Assembly (NCBI GenBank): GCA_016703645.1
Contig: JADJBR010000010.1
Span: 1 to 64,000 of the forward strand
Length of the DNA stretch: 64,000 nt
From: Zoogloea sp.
GTDB lineage: Bacteria; Pseudomonadota; Gammaproteobacteria; Burkholderiales; Rhodocyclaceae
Reading direction: 5' to 3'
Shown here: piece after piece, positions 26,322-34,825 of the stretch
Position numbering within the stretch: position 1 is the first letter of the stretch
How the letters are laid out: every line of letters begins with the position of its first letter
Translations under genes and position numbers: made by a program
The notes under the pieces: model-generated
Told to the model about the DNA's origin: nothing
The model's input: only the letters and a program-made list of their open reading frames with translations
Databases searched by the model: none

Positions 26322-28144
26322 CGCGCGGCCCCCTTCTCTTCCAGGGCCGCAAAATTGGCCCGCCATGCCTCCTCGGCGGCCTGGCCGTCGAGGGCACGGA
26401 GCTTCTCGTAGGCATCGAGGGCCGCCGCCCGCCGGCCAAGGAGCCGCCGGGCTTCGATCAGCACCGCCCATACCTTGGCCTGGGCCGGATCGATCTGCAG
26501 GGAGCGCTCCAGAGCGGGCACGGCCTCCGCCTGCCGATTCAGCATTGACAGGGTGAAACCCACCTGGCGCCAGTTGCGGGCCTCGTCGGGTGCCCGCGCG
26601 GCAAGGGCCTGGAAACCCGCGAGAGCCTCCTCGGGGCGACCGCCGTCCTTCAGCATCACACCCAGCTGGTACTCCGAGTCCCCGTCCCCGGGGTTTGCGA
26701 TGCGGGCCGCTTCAAAAGCTGCGATGGCCTCCGGAAAACGCTTCATCTCGTAGTAGGTCAGGCCCACGCTCACCCAGGCCCGCTCGGGCCCCTGGAGCTT
26801 GCGGGCCAAGCTTTCGCGAAAAGCACCGATCGCCGCCTCGGGTCGGCCCAGACGCATCTCGACGACACCGCGCAAGAACCACGTGACCGCTGCGTCCCTG
26901 TCGCTGCCCGGGAGGCGGTCGAGTACGCCATAGGCCCGCGCCGGCTTGTTCGCGGCGAGATAGACCTGGACCAGGGCGTAGCGGGGCCCGGGCGCTTCCG
27001 GGTAGAGACTGGCCAGGCGGGTATAGAGAGAAATCGAAGTGGCATGATCGCCGCGCAGGCGGGCCAGATCGGCAAGGCCCCAGTAGGCAGGCATCTGCCA
27101 GGGATCAAGATCAAGGGCCTCGCGGTAGGAGGCCTCCGCCTCCCTGTGCTGGCCAGCCGCCTGACGCAGCTGGGCAACGAGAAGCCGCGCCGGCGCGTAC
27201 TCCCGGTGGGCGGCCACGAGGGCCTGCGCATGGGTCAGGGCCTCGCTGCGCAGCCCGGCTGCCGCCAGGGCCCGGCCATAGCCATAACCCACGTCCGGAC
27301 GGTCGGGGCTGATTCGCCACAGGGCGCGCCAGGCATCAAGCTCCTGCGGCCCCTGCTTCAGACCGCGCGCGGCGCCCATGGCGAAGCGCCAGGCATCGGC
27401 GCTGTCCGGCTCGCGTCGGGCCCAATCGGCGCTCAGCGTCTGCAATTCGCTCCAGCGCTCGGCCTTGAGCAGCGCCGTGGCCGCGTCATAGCGCTGCAGC
27501 TGCTCGACACTGCGGGCGGCCCGCGCCTCGATCTCGTCCACCCATGCGGCCAGGGAGGCAAAATTGACGTTCTGCCCATCGCGGCGACGGTAATCAATGA
27601 TGCCCACCAATGCGCCGGCCTCGTCCACCAGGGCCCCGCCCTCGGAGCCCGGAGAGATGGGCGCGGTGAACTGGACATAATCACCCACCGAGAATCGCCG
27701 CACCCCGGACACCACCCCCTCCGAGATGCCAAGCCCCAGACCCAGGGCATTGGACACCGCGAACACCCGTCCTCCCGGTGCGGAAGGGCGCGCCCTGGGC
27801 AGGGTCGGCCCCCCATCCCCATCCGCTGCGAGCAGACACAGGTTGCGCTCACGATCCCGGGCCAGCACGCGCGCCGGCAGGGGCTGCGGCCCGGCACCGA
27901 GCTGCAGGCTGGCCGCCCCGTCGAGCACCTCGCACACGGTCACGAAACGGCCGGCCGCCAGCCGGGTAGCCGAATAGCTGCCCACCCGCCGGCCCTCGCC
28001 GTCAAGCACCTCCAGCACCACCAGCGCCGGGGCCACGTTGGCGAAGACCTCCGGAGGTGACAAGGCGGCAACCGGGCTGACCATGGCATTCAGGAGCAGG
28101 GCCGCAAACATGCAGGACAGAGGATTTCTTGGAAGCAGCATCAT
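26318..28144 (-). CDS. Exported pseudoprotease (trypsin fold, triad lost) with TPR domain
   Basis: This 608-aa homologue of its downstream partner has an N-terminal signal-like segment (SCMFAALLLNAMVSPVAAL). The trypsin-like domain aligns end to end with the partner, but each catalytic position is altered: His to Glu at E72 (FVTVCEVLDGA), Asp to Asn at N101 (RERNLCLLA) and Ser to Glu at E168 (SPGSEGGALVDEAG). The fold-determining residues around them (VFAVSNALGLGLGISEG, GALVGIIDYR) are kept. From about residue 215 it continues as TPRs. It is therefore predicted to be inactive, probably a regulator, substrate binder or scaffold for the active protease with which it is translationally coupled. 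The start is one of two adjacent ATGs, with no strong ribosome site. Confidence 0.85.
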   Translation of the reverse strand: MMLLPRNPLSCMFAALLLNAMVSPVAALSPPEVFANVAPALVVLEVLDGEGRRVGSYSATRLAAGRFVTVCEVLDGAASLQLGAGPQPLPARVLARDRERNLCLLAADGDGGPTLPRARPSAPGGRVFAVSNALGLGLGISEGVVSGVRRFSVGDYVQFTAPISPGSEGGALVDEAGALVGIIDYRRRDGQNVNFASLAAWVDEIEARAARSVEQLQRYDAATALLKAERWSELQTLSADWARREPDSADAWRFAMGAARGLKQGPQELDAWRALWRISPDRPDVGYGYGRALAAAGLRSEALTHAQALVAAHREYAPARLLVAQLRQAAGQHREAEASYREALDLDPWQMPAYWGLADLARLRGDHATSISLYTRLASLYPEAPGPRYALVQVYLAANKPARAYGVLDRLPGSDRDAAVTWFLRGVVEMRLGRPEAAIGAFRESLARKLQGPERAWVSVGLTYYEMKRFPEAIAAFEAARIANPGDGDSEYQLGVMLKDGGRPEEALAGFQALAARAPDEARNWRQVGFTLSMLNRQAEAVPALERSLQIDPAQAKVWAVLIEARRLLGRRAAALDAYEKLRALDGQAAEEAWRANFAALEEKGAAR

Positions 28145-28242
28145 GACGGTATGCGCGGGGCTGGGCAGAGAGCCGGCCCCTGATGGGGGGAGACGCCGAT
28201 TCTACCCTCTGGTCATGTGCACCGTTTCATGCCGGAACCCAT

Positions 28243-29181
28243 TCACCTGCTGGGGCAGGGCGAACCCTCGGCGGCGGTCTCGTCATGCCGGCCTGCCAGC
28301 GCAGCCTCCAGCGCCTCCCGCACCCATGCCACGAAGACCCGCACCCGCGCCGGCTGCAGGCGGGCGTGGGGATAGACCACGCTGATCGGCCGGGGTGGGG
28401 TTTCGAAGGCCTCCAGCACCACGCACAGGCGCCCGGCGGCAAGATGGGGTGCCACCTGGTAGGAAATGAACATGCCAAAGCCCAGGCCGGCCAGGCAGGC
28501 GTCCACGGCCGGCGCCACGTGGTTGAACTCCAGGTTGCCGGTGACCGGCACGGTGAAGCTGCGCCCCTTCTCCTCGAAGCGCCACCAGGGCCCGCCCCCG
28601 GCCGAGAAGCCGACGCAGTTGGCCTGCAGCAGATCCCGCGGGTGGGCGGGGATGCCCTGGCGGGCCAGGTAGTCCGGGCTGGCCACCACCATGCGCCGCA
28701 CTCTGCCGACGGGATGGGCAATCAGTGTCGAATCTTCCAGGTGGCCGATGCGCACCCCCACGTCGATGCCCTCCTCCAGCAGATTGGTGACCCGGTCGAG
28801 GAGGAGCAGGCGACAGCGCATGCCGGCATGGCGCTGCACGAAGGCGGTCACCGCGGGTGCCACGTACATCTGCCCGAACAGCACCGGCGCCGTCACCGTG
28901 AGCAGGCCCGAGGGGTCGCCCGCTTCGTCGCGCAGGGCCGACTCCGCCTCGCCCAGCGCCGCCAGCAGATTGCGGCAGCTTTCCAGATAGTGACGCCCCT
29001 CGCCGGTCAGGGCGATGCGGCGGGTGGTGCGGTTGAAAAGACGCACCCCCAGCTCGGCCTCCAGGGCCGCCAGGGTACGTACCACCGCCGGCAAGGAGGC
29101 CCCGCTGGCGCGGGCCGCTGCGCTCAGGCTGCCCGCTTCTGCAATCTGCACGAAGGTCGCCATCGCCTTCAGCTTGTCCAT
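28243..29181 (-). CDS. LysR-family transcriptional regulator
   Basis: The 312-aa protein has an N-terminal winged helix-turn-helix (FVQIAEAGSLSAAARASGAS, residues about 9-30; ELGVRLFNRTTRRIALTGEG) and a periplasmic-binding-like effector domain (about 90-295). It is closest in style to the single-gene-regulating LysR proteins that repress or activate a divergent oxidoreductase-type operon. It diverges from the GST/flavoprotein pair across about 120 bp containing an inverted repeat (29230-29244). Start: ATG at 29181 has GGAG 9 nt upstream; the ATG two codons earlier (29187) is too close. Confidence 0.9.
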   Translation of the reverse strand: MDKLKAMATFVQIAEAGSLSAAARASGASLPAVVRTLAALEAELGVRLFNRTTRRIALTGEGRHYLESCRNLLAALGEAESALRDEAGDPSGLLTVTAPVLFGQMYVAPAVTAFVQRHAGMRCRLLLLDRVTNLLEEGIDVGVRIGHLEDSTLIAHPVGRVRRMVVASPDYLARQGIPAHPRDLLQANCVGFSAGGGPWWRFEEKGRSFTVPVTGNLEFNHVAPAVDACLAGLGFGMFISYQVAPHLAAGRLCVVLEAFETPPRPISVVYPHARLQPARVRVFVAWVREALEAALAGRHDETAAEGSPCPSR

Positions 29182-29229
29182 GAGCATTACTCCACAAAAC
29201 GGAATAGTTAAATCCATATCCAGGCATTT

Positions 29230-29244
29230 ATCCGGATTACGGAT
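29230..29244. promoter_or_regulatory. Possible LysR operator (ATCCG-N5-CGGAT)
   Basis: A perfect 5-bp inverted repeat, ATCCG gatta CGGAT, lies in the divergent region between the LysR gene and the GST gene, the expected place for an autoregulatory LysR site. The assignment rests on position and symmetry only. Confidence 0.35.
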
Positions 29245-29304
29245 TAAACCACACTGCCATTCAGCCTCTCCTCTCCCCTCGCCCGCACCTACGAAAGGTC
29301 TGCC

Positions 29305-29940
29305 ATGAAGCATCCCGCCCAAGCCATCCAGCTCTTCCGTTTCACCCTGTCCGGCCACAGTCACCGGGCCGAACTCTTCCTGTCCCTGCTCGGCCTGCCG
29401 GTGGAGGCGGTGGACGTGGACCTCCTGGGTGGTCAGCAAAAGACCCCCGCCTATCTGGCCATGAACCGCTTCGGCCAGGTGCCGGTGATCCGCGACGGCG
29501 ACGTGACGATAACCGACTCCAATGCCATCCTGGTCTACCTGGCACGCCAGTACGGCGCCCCCCACTGGCTGCCCACCGACCCGGCCATTGAGGCGCAGGT
29601 GCAACGCTGGCTGACGGTGGCAGCCGGTCTGGTCGCCTATGGCCCCTGTGCAGCGCGCCTGCTCACGGTGTTCAAGATGCAGTTCAATGCCGAGGAGGTG
29701 ATCGCCCGCGCCCACGCCCTGTTTGCCGTCATGGAGCAGGAGCTGGCCGAGCGTCCCTGGCTGGTGGCCGGCGACATGCCGACCATTGACGACGTGGCCA
29801 ACTACACCTACATCGCCCACGCGACGGAGGGCAACGTGTCCCTGGACGCCTACCCCGCCATCCGCGCCTGGCTGGCCAGGGTCGAAGCGCTGCCCGGCTT
29901 CTTCCCCATGCCAGTGACGGCCGCCGGGCTGCGCGCCTGA
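29305..29940 (+). CDS. Glutathione S-transferase family protein
   Basis: The 211-aa protein has a thioredoxin-like N-terminal domain (IQLFRFTLSGHSHRAELFLS; NRFGQVPVIRDGDVTITDSN with the cis-Pro and the glutathione gamma-Glu-binding DSNAI) and an all-helical C-terminal domain (about 90-205) with the N-capping IDDVANYTYIAH motif. The active-site residue is likely Ser16 or a neighbour in LSGHSHR. It is followed after 5 bp by a PNPOx-fold protein and is probably controlled by the divergent LysR gene. The pair may detoxify an electrophile; substrate unknown. Confidence 0.88.
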   Translation: MKHPAQAIQLFRFTLSGHSHRAELFLSLLGLPVEAVDVDLLGGQQKTPAYLAMNRFGQVPVIRDGDVTITDSNAILVYLARQYGAPHWLPTDPAIEAQVQRWLTVAAGLVAYGPCAARLLTVFKMQFNAEEVIARAHALFAVMEQELAERPWLVAGDMPTIDDVANYTYIAHATEGNVSLDAYPAIRAWLARVEALPGFFPMPVTAAGLRA

Positions 29941-29945
29941 ATACC

Positions 29946-30821
29946 ATGAACAGCGTCTTCCATGCCGGAGAGACAGCCCTCCAGTCCGCCGCCGGCAGCC
30001 GGGAGCGGCTCGCCGAGGTGGGGCCGCGGGTGATCCGCGAGGAGATGCCGGAGCAGCACCGGGCCTTCTTCGCCAGCCTGCCCTTCCTGGTGATGGCGAC
30101 CACCGATCCGGTCGGCCAGCCCCACGTCGGCATGCTGACCGGATCGCCGGGCTTTGTCTCGGCGCCGGATGGCCGCCACTTGCAGATCGCCGGACGGCCG
30201 GCTCCGGACGATCCCCTTGATGCCTTGCTGCTCCCCGGCGCACGCTTCGGTCTGCTCGGCATCGAGGCCCACACCCGGCGGCGCAACCGGGCCAACGGCC
30301 GGGTGCTGGCGCGCAGCGCCGACGGGCTGAGCCTGGGCGTGGCACAGAGCTTTGGCAACTGCCCCAAGTACATCCAGCCGCGCCGCGCGCTGTTCGACCC
30401 GGACTGGCGCGCCGGTGCGCCAGCCGAGGAAAGGGCCGGCCTGAGTGACGCCGATCGGGCCTGGATCCGCGCCGCCGACACCTTCTTCATCGCCACCGCC
30501 CATCCCTCGGACGACCCGGATCCGGCCCACGGTGTGGATGTCTCCCACCGGGGTGGCCCGCCGGGCTTCATCACGGTTGATGGCGACACCCTGGGCATCG
30601 ACGACTTTGCCGGCAACAACTACTTCAACACCCTGGGCAACCTGCTGCTCAACCCAAGGGCCGGCCTGCTCTTCCCCGATTTCACCCGGGGCAGCCTGCT
30701 GCACATGAACGCGACCGCCGAGATCCTGCCCGGCCCACCCCGGCGCCTGCTGCTGCGGGTGACCGGAGTCAGGCACCACCCCGCCGCTCTCCCCCTGCGC
30801 TGGGAAGCAGCGGCAGACTGA
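29946..30821 (+). CDS. Pyridoxamine 5'-phosphate oxidase-fold flavin-binding protein
   Basis: The 291-aa product contains a split-barrel FMN-binding-type domain in two halves: FFASLPFLVMATTDPVGQPH (about 38-58) and a second repeat FFIATAHPSDDPDPAHGVDV followed by NNYFNTLGNLLLNPRAGLLF. The longer two-half form is typical of predicted flavin-nucleotide-binding proteins near GST or ferredoxin genes, not of vitamin B6 PdxH. It is cotranscribed with the GST gene 5 bp upstream. A flavin-dependent reductase or oxidase role is likely; substrate unknown. Confidence 0.8.
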   Translation: MNSVFHAGETALQSAAGSRERLAEVGPRVIREEMPEQHRAFFASLPFLVMATTDPVGQPHVGMLTGSPGFVSAPDGRHLQIAGRPAPDDPLDALLLPGARFGLLGIEAHTRRRNRANGRVLARSADGLSLGVAQSFGNCPKYIQPRRALFDPDWRAGAPAEERAGLSDADRAWIRAADTFFIATAHPSDDPDPAHGVDVSHRGGPPGFITVDGDTLGIDDFAGNNYFNTLGNLLLNPRAGLLFPDFTRGSLLHMNATAEILPGPPRRLLLRVTGVRHHPAALPLRWEAAAD

Positions 30822-30867
30822 CCCCGACGGGCGCCCCCCGCCCGCCGGCGCCAGCGCGTGCCTGGGC

Positions 30868-31365
30868 TCACTCCTCCAGCAGGCTGCGCAGCATCCAGGC
30901 GGTCTTCTCGTGCACCTCCAGGCGCTGGGTGAGGAGATCGGCGGTGGGCTGGTCACTGGCCTTGTCCACCAGCGGGAAGAGCCCCCGGGCGGTGCGGGCG
31001 GTGGCTTCCTGGGCCGCCACCAGCAGGCGGATCATGTCCTTCGCCGCGGGCACGCCTTCCGGCGCCTCGATGGAGGCCAGGCGGGCGAACTCGCTGAAGG
31101 TGCCGGGGGTCGGATGACCCAGGGCGCGGATGCGCTCGGCGATCACGTCCAGGGCGTTCCACTGTTCGGTGTATTGCACCATGAACATCTGGTGCAGGCT
31201 GTTGAACATGGGCCCCTTCACATTCCAGTGGAAGTTGTGGGTCAGCATGTAGAGGGTGAAGCTGTCAGCCAGGAGGCGCGACAGGCCGGCGGCAATCTCG
31301 GCCCGGTCGGTGGCGGTGATCCCGATGTCCATCATCGGGCCTGTGGCTTGGTCGGTGGATTTCAT
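30868..31365 (-). CDS. dps: Dps-family DNA-protecting ferritin-like protein
   Basis: The 165-aa protein forms the four-helix ferritin-like subunit of a dodecamer that oxidises and stores iron and shields DNA during oxidative stress. The ferroxidase signature is present: HNFHWNVKGPMFNSLHQMF, then WNALDVIAERI, with conserved His, Asp and Glu contributed across the dimer interface. The N-terminus is short. Start: ATG at 31365 with AGGGAGA upstream; an upstream in-frame ATG at 31452 lacks support. It lies 119 bp downstream of a ZIP transporter gene on the same strand, probably with its own promoter. Confidence 0.92.
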   Translation of the reverse strand: MKSTDQATGPMMDIGITATDRAEIAAGLSRLLADSFTLYMLTHNFHWNVKGPMFNSLHQMFMVQYTEQWNALDVIAERIRALGHPTPGTFSEFARLASIEAPEGVPAAKDMIRLLVAAQEATARTARGLFPLVDKASDQPTADLLTQRLEVHEKTAWMLRSLLEE

Positions 31366-31484
31366 GGCTATCTCCCTGGATTGAGGCCACCGCCCGGAAG
31401 GAAATTCGGCGGGGCTGACTCCAGTATCGGAGCGCCACCGCCGATGGTCCAATTGCCAATTTCGCTGATGGGGATTGCCCCTGA

Positions 31485-32450
31485 CTATCCCAACGCCGTG
31501 TCCAGGAACATCATCACCGCAAAGCCGGCCATCAGGCCCAGGGTCGCCGGTGTCTGGTGGCCATTGCGATGGGTTTCGGGGATCACCTCGTGGGACACCA
31601 CGAAGATCATCGCCCCGGCCGCAAGGCCCAGGCCGATGGGATAGGCCACCGCCAGGCCACCGGCGATGCCAACCCCGAACAGCGCGCCGAGGGGCTCCAT
31701 CAGGCCGGACGCGCCCGCCATCAGCACCGCACGCCAGGCCCCCACGCCGGCAGCCCGCAGCGCCATCACCACGGCCAGGCCCTCGGGGATGTCCTGCAGG
31801 GCGATGGCACTGGTCAGGGGCAGGCCCACGTCCAGCTCGCCACGGGCAAAGCTCACCCCGATGGCCATGCCCTCGGGCAGGTTGTGCAGGGTGATGGCGA
31901 GCACGAACAAACCGACTCGACCAATGCGCTCGCAGCCCGGGCCGCAGGGGCCGGTGCTGTCATGTTCATGGGGCGTGAAACGGTCGAGGCCGAGCATCAG
32001 CAGCACACCAAGGGCCAGCCCGGCCACCACGATGAGGGCCCCGGCCGCCCCGTTGCCGGTCATCTCCCTGGCCGCGGCGAGGCCGGGCAGGATCAGTGAA
32101 AACGAACTGGCCGCCAGCATCATGCCGGCGGCGAAGCCGAGCAGGCTGTCCTCCATGCGGGCCGAGATGCGCCCCAGGGCGATGCCCGCCAGCGCCCCCA
32201 AGGCCGTCGCGGCAAAACCGGCCAGGCCGCCGAGCGTTGCCAGACGCAGCGGCTCACCGCCCCCAGACAGGCCATCGGCAATTCCGGAGATCAGCATCAG
32301 GGTCACCGCCGCCATGGACAAGGCCAGCCCAGCCGTCATCCACGGGTGCTGGCGTGCCTGCTGGCGCCAGGCGTCTCGCCAGGCCTGGCCGGTGACGGCG
32401 GCGGCCCCATCAAGGGCCAGCCCGGTGCCTGTCGCGTTGTTATTCTGCAT
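31485..32450 (-). CDS. ZIP-family metal transporter (GufA/ZupT-like)
   Basis: The 321-aa integral membrane protein has about eight hydrophobic segments. The metal-binding transmembrane motifs are clear: TLHNLPEGMAIGVSFARGE and IALQDIPEGLAVVMALRAAG, each with the H/D-N/I-P-E-G core, followed by SHEVIPETHR. A short His/Cys loop (PHEHDSTGPCGPGCE) sits between transmembrane segments 3 and 4 and may sense or bind metal. Likely imports Zn2+ or related divalent cations. The ATG at 32450 has GGGAGG 4 nt upstream. It follows a 52-aa membrane protein gene by 19 bp, probably one operon, and precedes dps. Confidence 0.9.
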   Translation of the reverse strand: MQNNNATGTGLALDGAAAVTGQAWRDAWRQQARQHPWMTAGLALSMAAVTLMLISGIADGLSGGGEPLRLATLGGLAGFAATALGALAGIALGRISARMEDSLLGFAAGMMLAASSFSLILPGLAAAREMTGNGAAGALIVVAGLALGVLLMLGLDRFTPHEHDSTGPCGPGCERIGRVGLFVLAITLHNLPEGMAIGVSFARGELDVGLPLTSAIALQDIPEGLAVVMALRAAGVGAWRAVLMAGASGLMEPLGALFGVGIAGGLAVAYPIGLGLAAGAMIFVVSHEVIPETHRNGHQTPATLGLMAGFAVMMFLDTALG

Positions 32451-32469
32451 GCGTCCTCCCGGGGTCGGA

Positions 32470-32628
32470 TCAGATTGCCGTGGCAAGAAGCCAGGCCACC
32501 TGGGCGAGAAAGAGGGCCGCTCCGGCCACCGTGATGGTCACCCCGACCGCAAAGCGGAGCGGATGGGCCTGGGCCTGGCCTTTGGCCCGGGCTTCAACTT
32601 CGTGGCGTGCCAATTGAAGCGTGGTCAT
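32470..32628 (-). CDS. 52-aa single-pass membrane protein
   Basis: From an ATG with a strong AAGGAG 7 nt upstream (32628) the gene encodes 52 aa: a basic N-terminus with an amphipathic look (LARHEVEARAKGQAQAHP) and one transmembrane helix (FAVGVTITVAGAALFLAQVAWLLA). It is 19 bp ahead of the ZIP transporter gene and probably cotranscribed. No family is recognised. A small accessory or regulatory subunit of the transporter is a reasonable guess. Confidence 0.6.
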   Translation of the reverse strand: MTTLQLARHEVEARAKGQAQAHPLRFAVGVTITVAGAALFLAQVAWLLATAI

Positions 32629-32811
32629 GATCTTCTCCTTGCGAAAATGCATCTGATGGATTCATTCTCGACACCAGCGGGCCGCGCGTCCAATTGCCTC
32701 TTTCGCTGATCCCGATTGGGAAAAGCCATTACGGGCAGGCCTGCCCTGTGGAGTCGAATGCGTTCGACGCCACAAGTGCCAATCACGCTCCTCATTTTCC
32801 CTTGCAGACCC

Positions 32812-33456
32812 ATGACGGCCGACCTCTTCCCCGACACCCTCGCCGCCCGTGAAGCCCTCGCGCCCGGCGCCGTGCTGCTGCGCGCCTTTGCCCAGGGCGA
32901 CGCCCCAGCGCTGCTGGCCGCCGTGGCCGACGTCACCGCCTGCGCGCCCTTCCGCCAGATGCAGACACCCGGCGGGCAGACCATGTCGGTGGCCATGAGC
33001 AGCTGCGGCGAGCGGGGCTGGATCAGTGATCGGCGCGGCTATCGCTACAGCCCTGTCGACCCGCAGACGGGCCAGCCCTGGCCGCCCATGCCCGCCCTTC
33101 TTGCCGACCTGGCCCGCCGCGCAGCCGCCGAGGCGGGCTTTGCGGGCTTCGCCCCCGATGCCTGCCTGATCAACCGCTACCTGCCCGGCTGCCGCATGGG
33201 CCTGCACCAGGACAGGGACGAGGCCGACCTGAGCCAACCCATCGTATCGGTCTCCCTGGGCCTGCCCGCCCTCTTCCTGTTCGGCGGCCCGACCCGGGGC
33301 GGGCGGCCCCTGCGCCGGCCCCTCGTGCATGGCGACGTGGTGGTCTGGGGCGGCCCGGCTCGCCTGCATTTCCACGGCATCGCACCCCTTGCCGAGGGCA
33401 GCCACCCGGCCACCGGCAATTGCCGCGTCAACCTCACCTTCCGCCGGGCGGCCTGA
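32812..33456 (+). CDS. alkB: AlkB-type alpha-ketoglutarate/Fe(II) DNA dealkylase
   Basis: The 214-aa dioxygenase oxidatively removes alkyl lesions such as 1-methyladenine and 3-methylcytosine. The iron ligands H132 and D134 (GLHQDRDEADLSQP) and H188 (LHFHGI), and the 2-oxoglutarate-binding arginines R205 and R211 (CRVNLTFRR), are all present, as is the nucleotide-recognition-lid segment around RYSPVDPQTGQPWPPMP. Length matches Escherichia coli AlkB. It diverges from the 52-aa membrane protein gene, with about 180 bp between. No Ada box was recognised. Confidence 0.93.
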   Translation: MTADLFPDTLAAREALAPGAVLLRAFAQGDAPALLAAVADVTACAPFRQMQTPGGQTMSVAMSSCGERGWISDRRGYRYSPVDPQTGQPWPPMPALLADLARRAAAEAGFAGFAPDACLINRYLPGCRMGLHQDRDEADLSQPIVSVSLGLPALFLFGGPTRGGRPLRRPLVHGDVVVWGGPARLHFHGIAPLAEGSHPATGNCRVNLTFRRAA

Positions 33457-33551
33457 GAAAAATCTTGCGACCGCTGTCGATTCCTGCCCGCGCCCTTCGT
33501 CGACAGCACAGGAGCCGGCGTGCCACGCCAGCCGCAACCGGAGGAGCCCCC

Positions 33552-33932
33552 ATGCGCTTCCTGATCATCGTGAAGGCCGGCGCCGAGCCGGAGGCTGGCA
33601 CCCCGCCCGACCCCGACCTGACTGCCGCGATGGCCGAGTTCCATGCCGCCCTTGCGCGGGATGGCGCCCTGCTGGATGCCGCCAGTCTGGCTCCCGACGC
33701 CGAGGGCTGGTGCATCCGCTACGGCGAGGCAGGCCCCCGGGTGGAAGTCGGCGGCTTCGACGAGCCCGGGCAGCGCATCAGCGGCTACACCCTGATCCAG
33801 GCCCGCAGCGGCGATGAAGCCCTCGAGTGGGCCCGTCGCTTCCCCACACCCCACGGCGCGAGCCGGCCCGCGCAGATCGAAGTGCACCCGGTGCTGGGCC
33901 CCGCCGATCCACACCCCGGCCGCCAGGCCTGA
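33552..33932 (+). CDS. YCII/DGPF-like protein 1
   Basis: The 126-aa protein begins MRFLIIVKAG and has the ferredoxin-like alpha-beta layout of YCII domains (AMAEFHAALARDGALLDAAS ... VGGFDEPGQRISGYTLIQAR). The DGPF tetrad is not conserved in this copy (VGGFDE in its place), but the position and the downstream sigma factor place it with the DGPF proteins that accompany ECF42 sigma factors. The ATG follows GGAGG. It is the first gene of a five-gene same-strand cluster. Confidence 0.72.
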   Translation: MRFLIIVKAGAEPEAGTPPDPDLTAAMAEFHAALARDGALLDAASLAPDAEGWCIRYGEAGPRVEVGGFDEPGQRISGYTLIQARSGDEALEWARRFPTPHGASRPAQIEVHPVLGPADPHPGRQA

Positions 33933-33959
33933 ACCCACCCCCGAGACAAGGAGAAATCC

Positions 33960-34436
33960 ATGAGCACCCCCGCCGTCAGCCCCATCCCCGCCAACATGCC
34001 CACCCTCACGCCCCACATCGTCTGCCGCGGCGCCGACGCCGCCATCGACTTCTACGTGCGCGCCTTCGGCGCCGTGGAGCTGGCCCGCATGCCCGGCCCG
34101 GACGGCCGTCTGATGCACGCCATGGTGCGTATCGGCGACTCCCCGCTGATGTTGGTGGACGAGTTTCCCGAGATGGACTGCCACAGCCCGCAAAGCCTCA
34201 AAGGCACGCCGGTCATCCTGCATCTTTACGTGGCCGACGTGGATGCGGCCATTGCCCGCGCGGCCGAGGCCGGCGCCCGGGTGACCCTGCCCCCCGCCGA
34301 CATGTTCTGGGGCGACCGCTACGGCCGCATCGAAGACCCCTTCGGCCACGCCTGGTCCCTCGCCTCCCACCTCCGCGACATGAGCGCGGAAGAAATCGTC
34401 GCCGCTTCCGCCCAGGGCTGCACCGGCGCCGCCTGA
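33960..34436 (+). CDS. VOC (glyoxalase/PhnB-like) superfamily protein
   Basis: The 158-aa protein is a single vicinal-oxygen-chelate module pair: PHIVCRGADAAIDFYVRAFG (first beta-alpha-beta), MHAMVRIGDSPLMLVDEFPE, LHLYVADVDAAIARAAEAGA and RYGRIEDPFGHAWSLASH. The layout is that of PhnB-like proteins, whose activity is usually unknown. The gene has AGGAG upstream and sits 27 bp after the first YCII gene and 12 bp before the second, inside the sigma-factor cluster. Confidence 0.85.
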   Translation: MSTPAVSPIPANMPTLTPHIVCRGADAAIDFYVRAFGAVELARMPGPDGRLMHAMVRIGDSPLMLVDEFPEMDCHSPQSLKGTPVILHLYVADVDAAIARAAEAGARVTLPPADMFWGDRYGRIEDPFGHAWSLASHLRDMSAEEIVAASAQGCTGAA

Positions 34437-34448
34437 GAGGACACCACC

Positions 34449-34805
34449 ATGACCTACCTGCTGCTCATCCAGGAAACCCGCGGAGCCCGCGCCGCCCGTA
34501 ACGAAGACGAAGCCCATCGCCAGTACGACGACATGATGGCCTTCGCCGCCAGCCTGCAGGCCGATGGCATCCTGCGGGCCGCCGAATCCCTGCGCACCGA
34601 CGACCACGCCGTGCGCATCAGCGCCCCTGGTGGCAAGCCCCAGCTCCTCGACGGCCCCTTCACCGAGGCTCGGGAGATGGTGGGCGGCTTCTTCCTGCTC
34701 GACATCACCACCCGCGAGGAGGCCCTCGCCATCGCCCGGCGCTGCCCCGCCGTCGCCTGGGGCACCGTGGAAGTCCGCGAGTGCGCCCCCTGTCACGTCC
34801 TCTGA
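34449..34805 (+). CDS. YCII-family DGPF protein 2
   Basis: The 118-aa YCII-domain protein carries the diagnostic DGPFTEAREMVGGFFLLDI motif. It starts MTYLLLIQETR and includes the conserved YDDMMAFAASLQADG helix. DGPF proteins are small dimeric alpha/beta proteins of unknown activity whose genes are regulated by, and adjacent to, ECF42-type sigma factors in many proteobacteria and actinobacteria. This copy is canonical. Close spacing on both sides supports one transcription unit. Confidence 0.88.
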   Translation: MTYLLLIQETRGARAARNEDEAHRQYDDMMAFAASLQADGILRAAESLRTDDHAVRISAPGGKPQLLDGPFTEAREMVGGFFLLDITTREEALAIARRCPAVAWGTVEVRECAPCHVL

Positions 34806-34825
34806 CCCTGCCAAGGAGAACTGCA

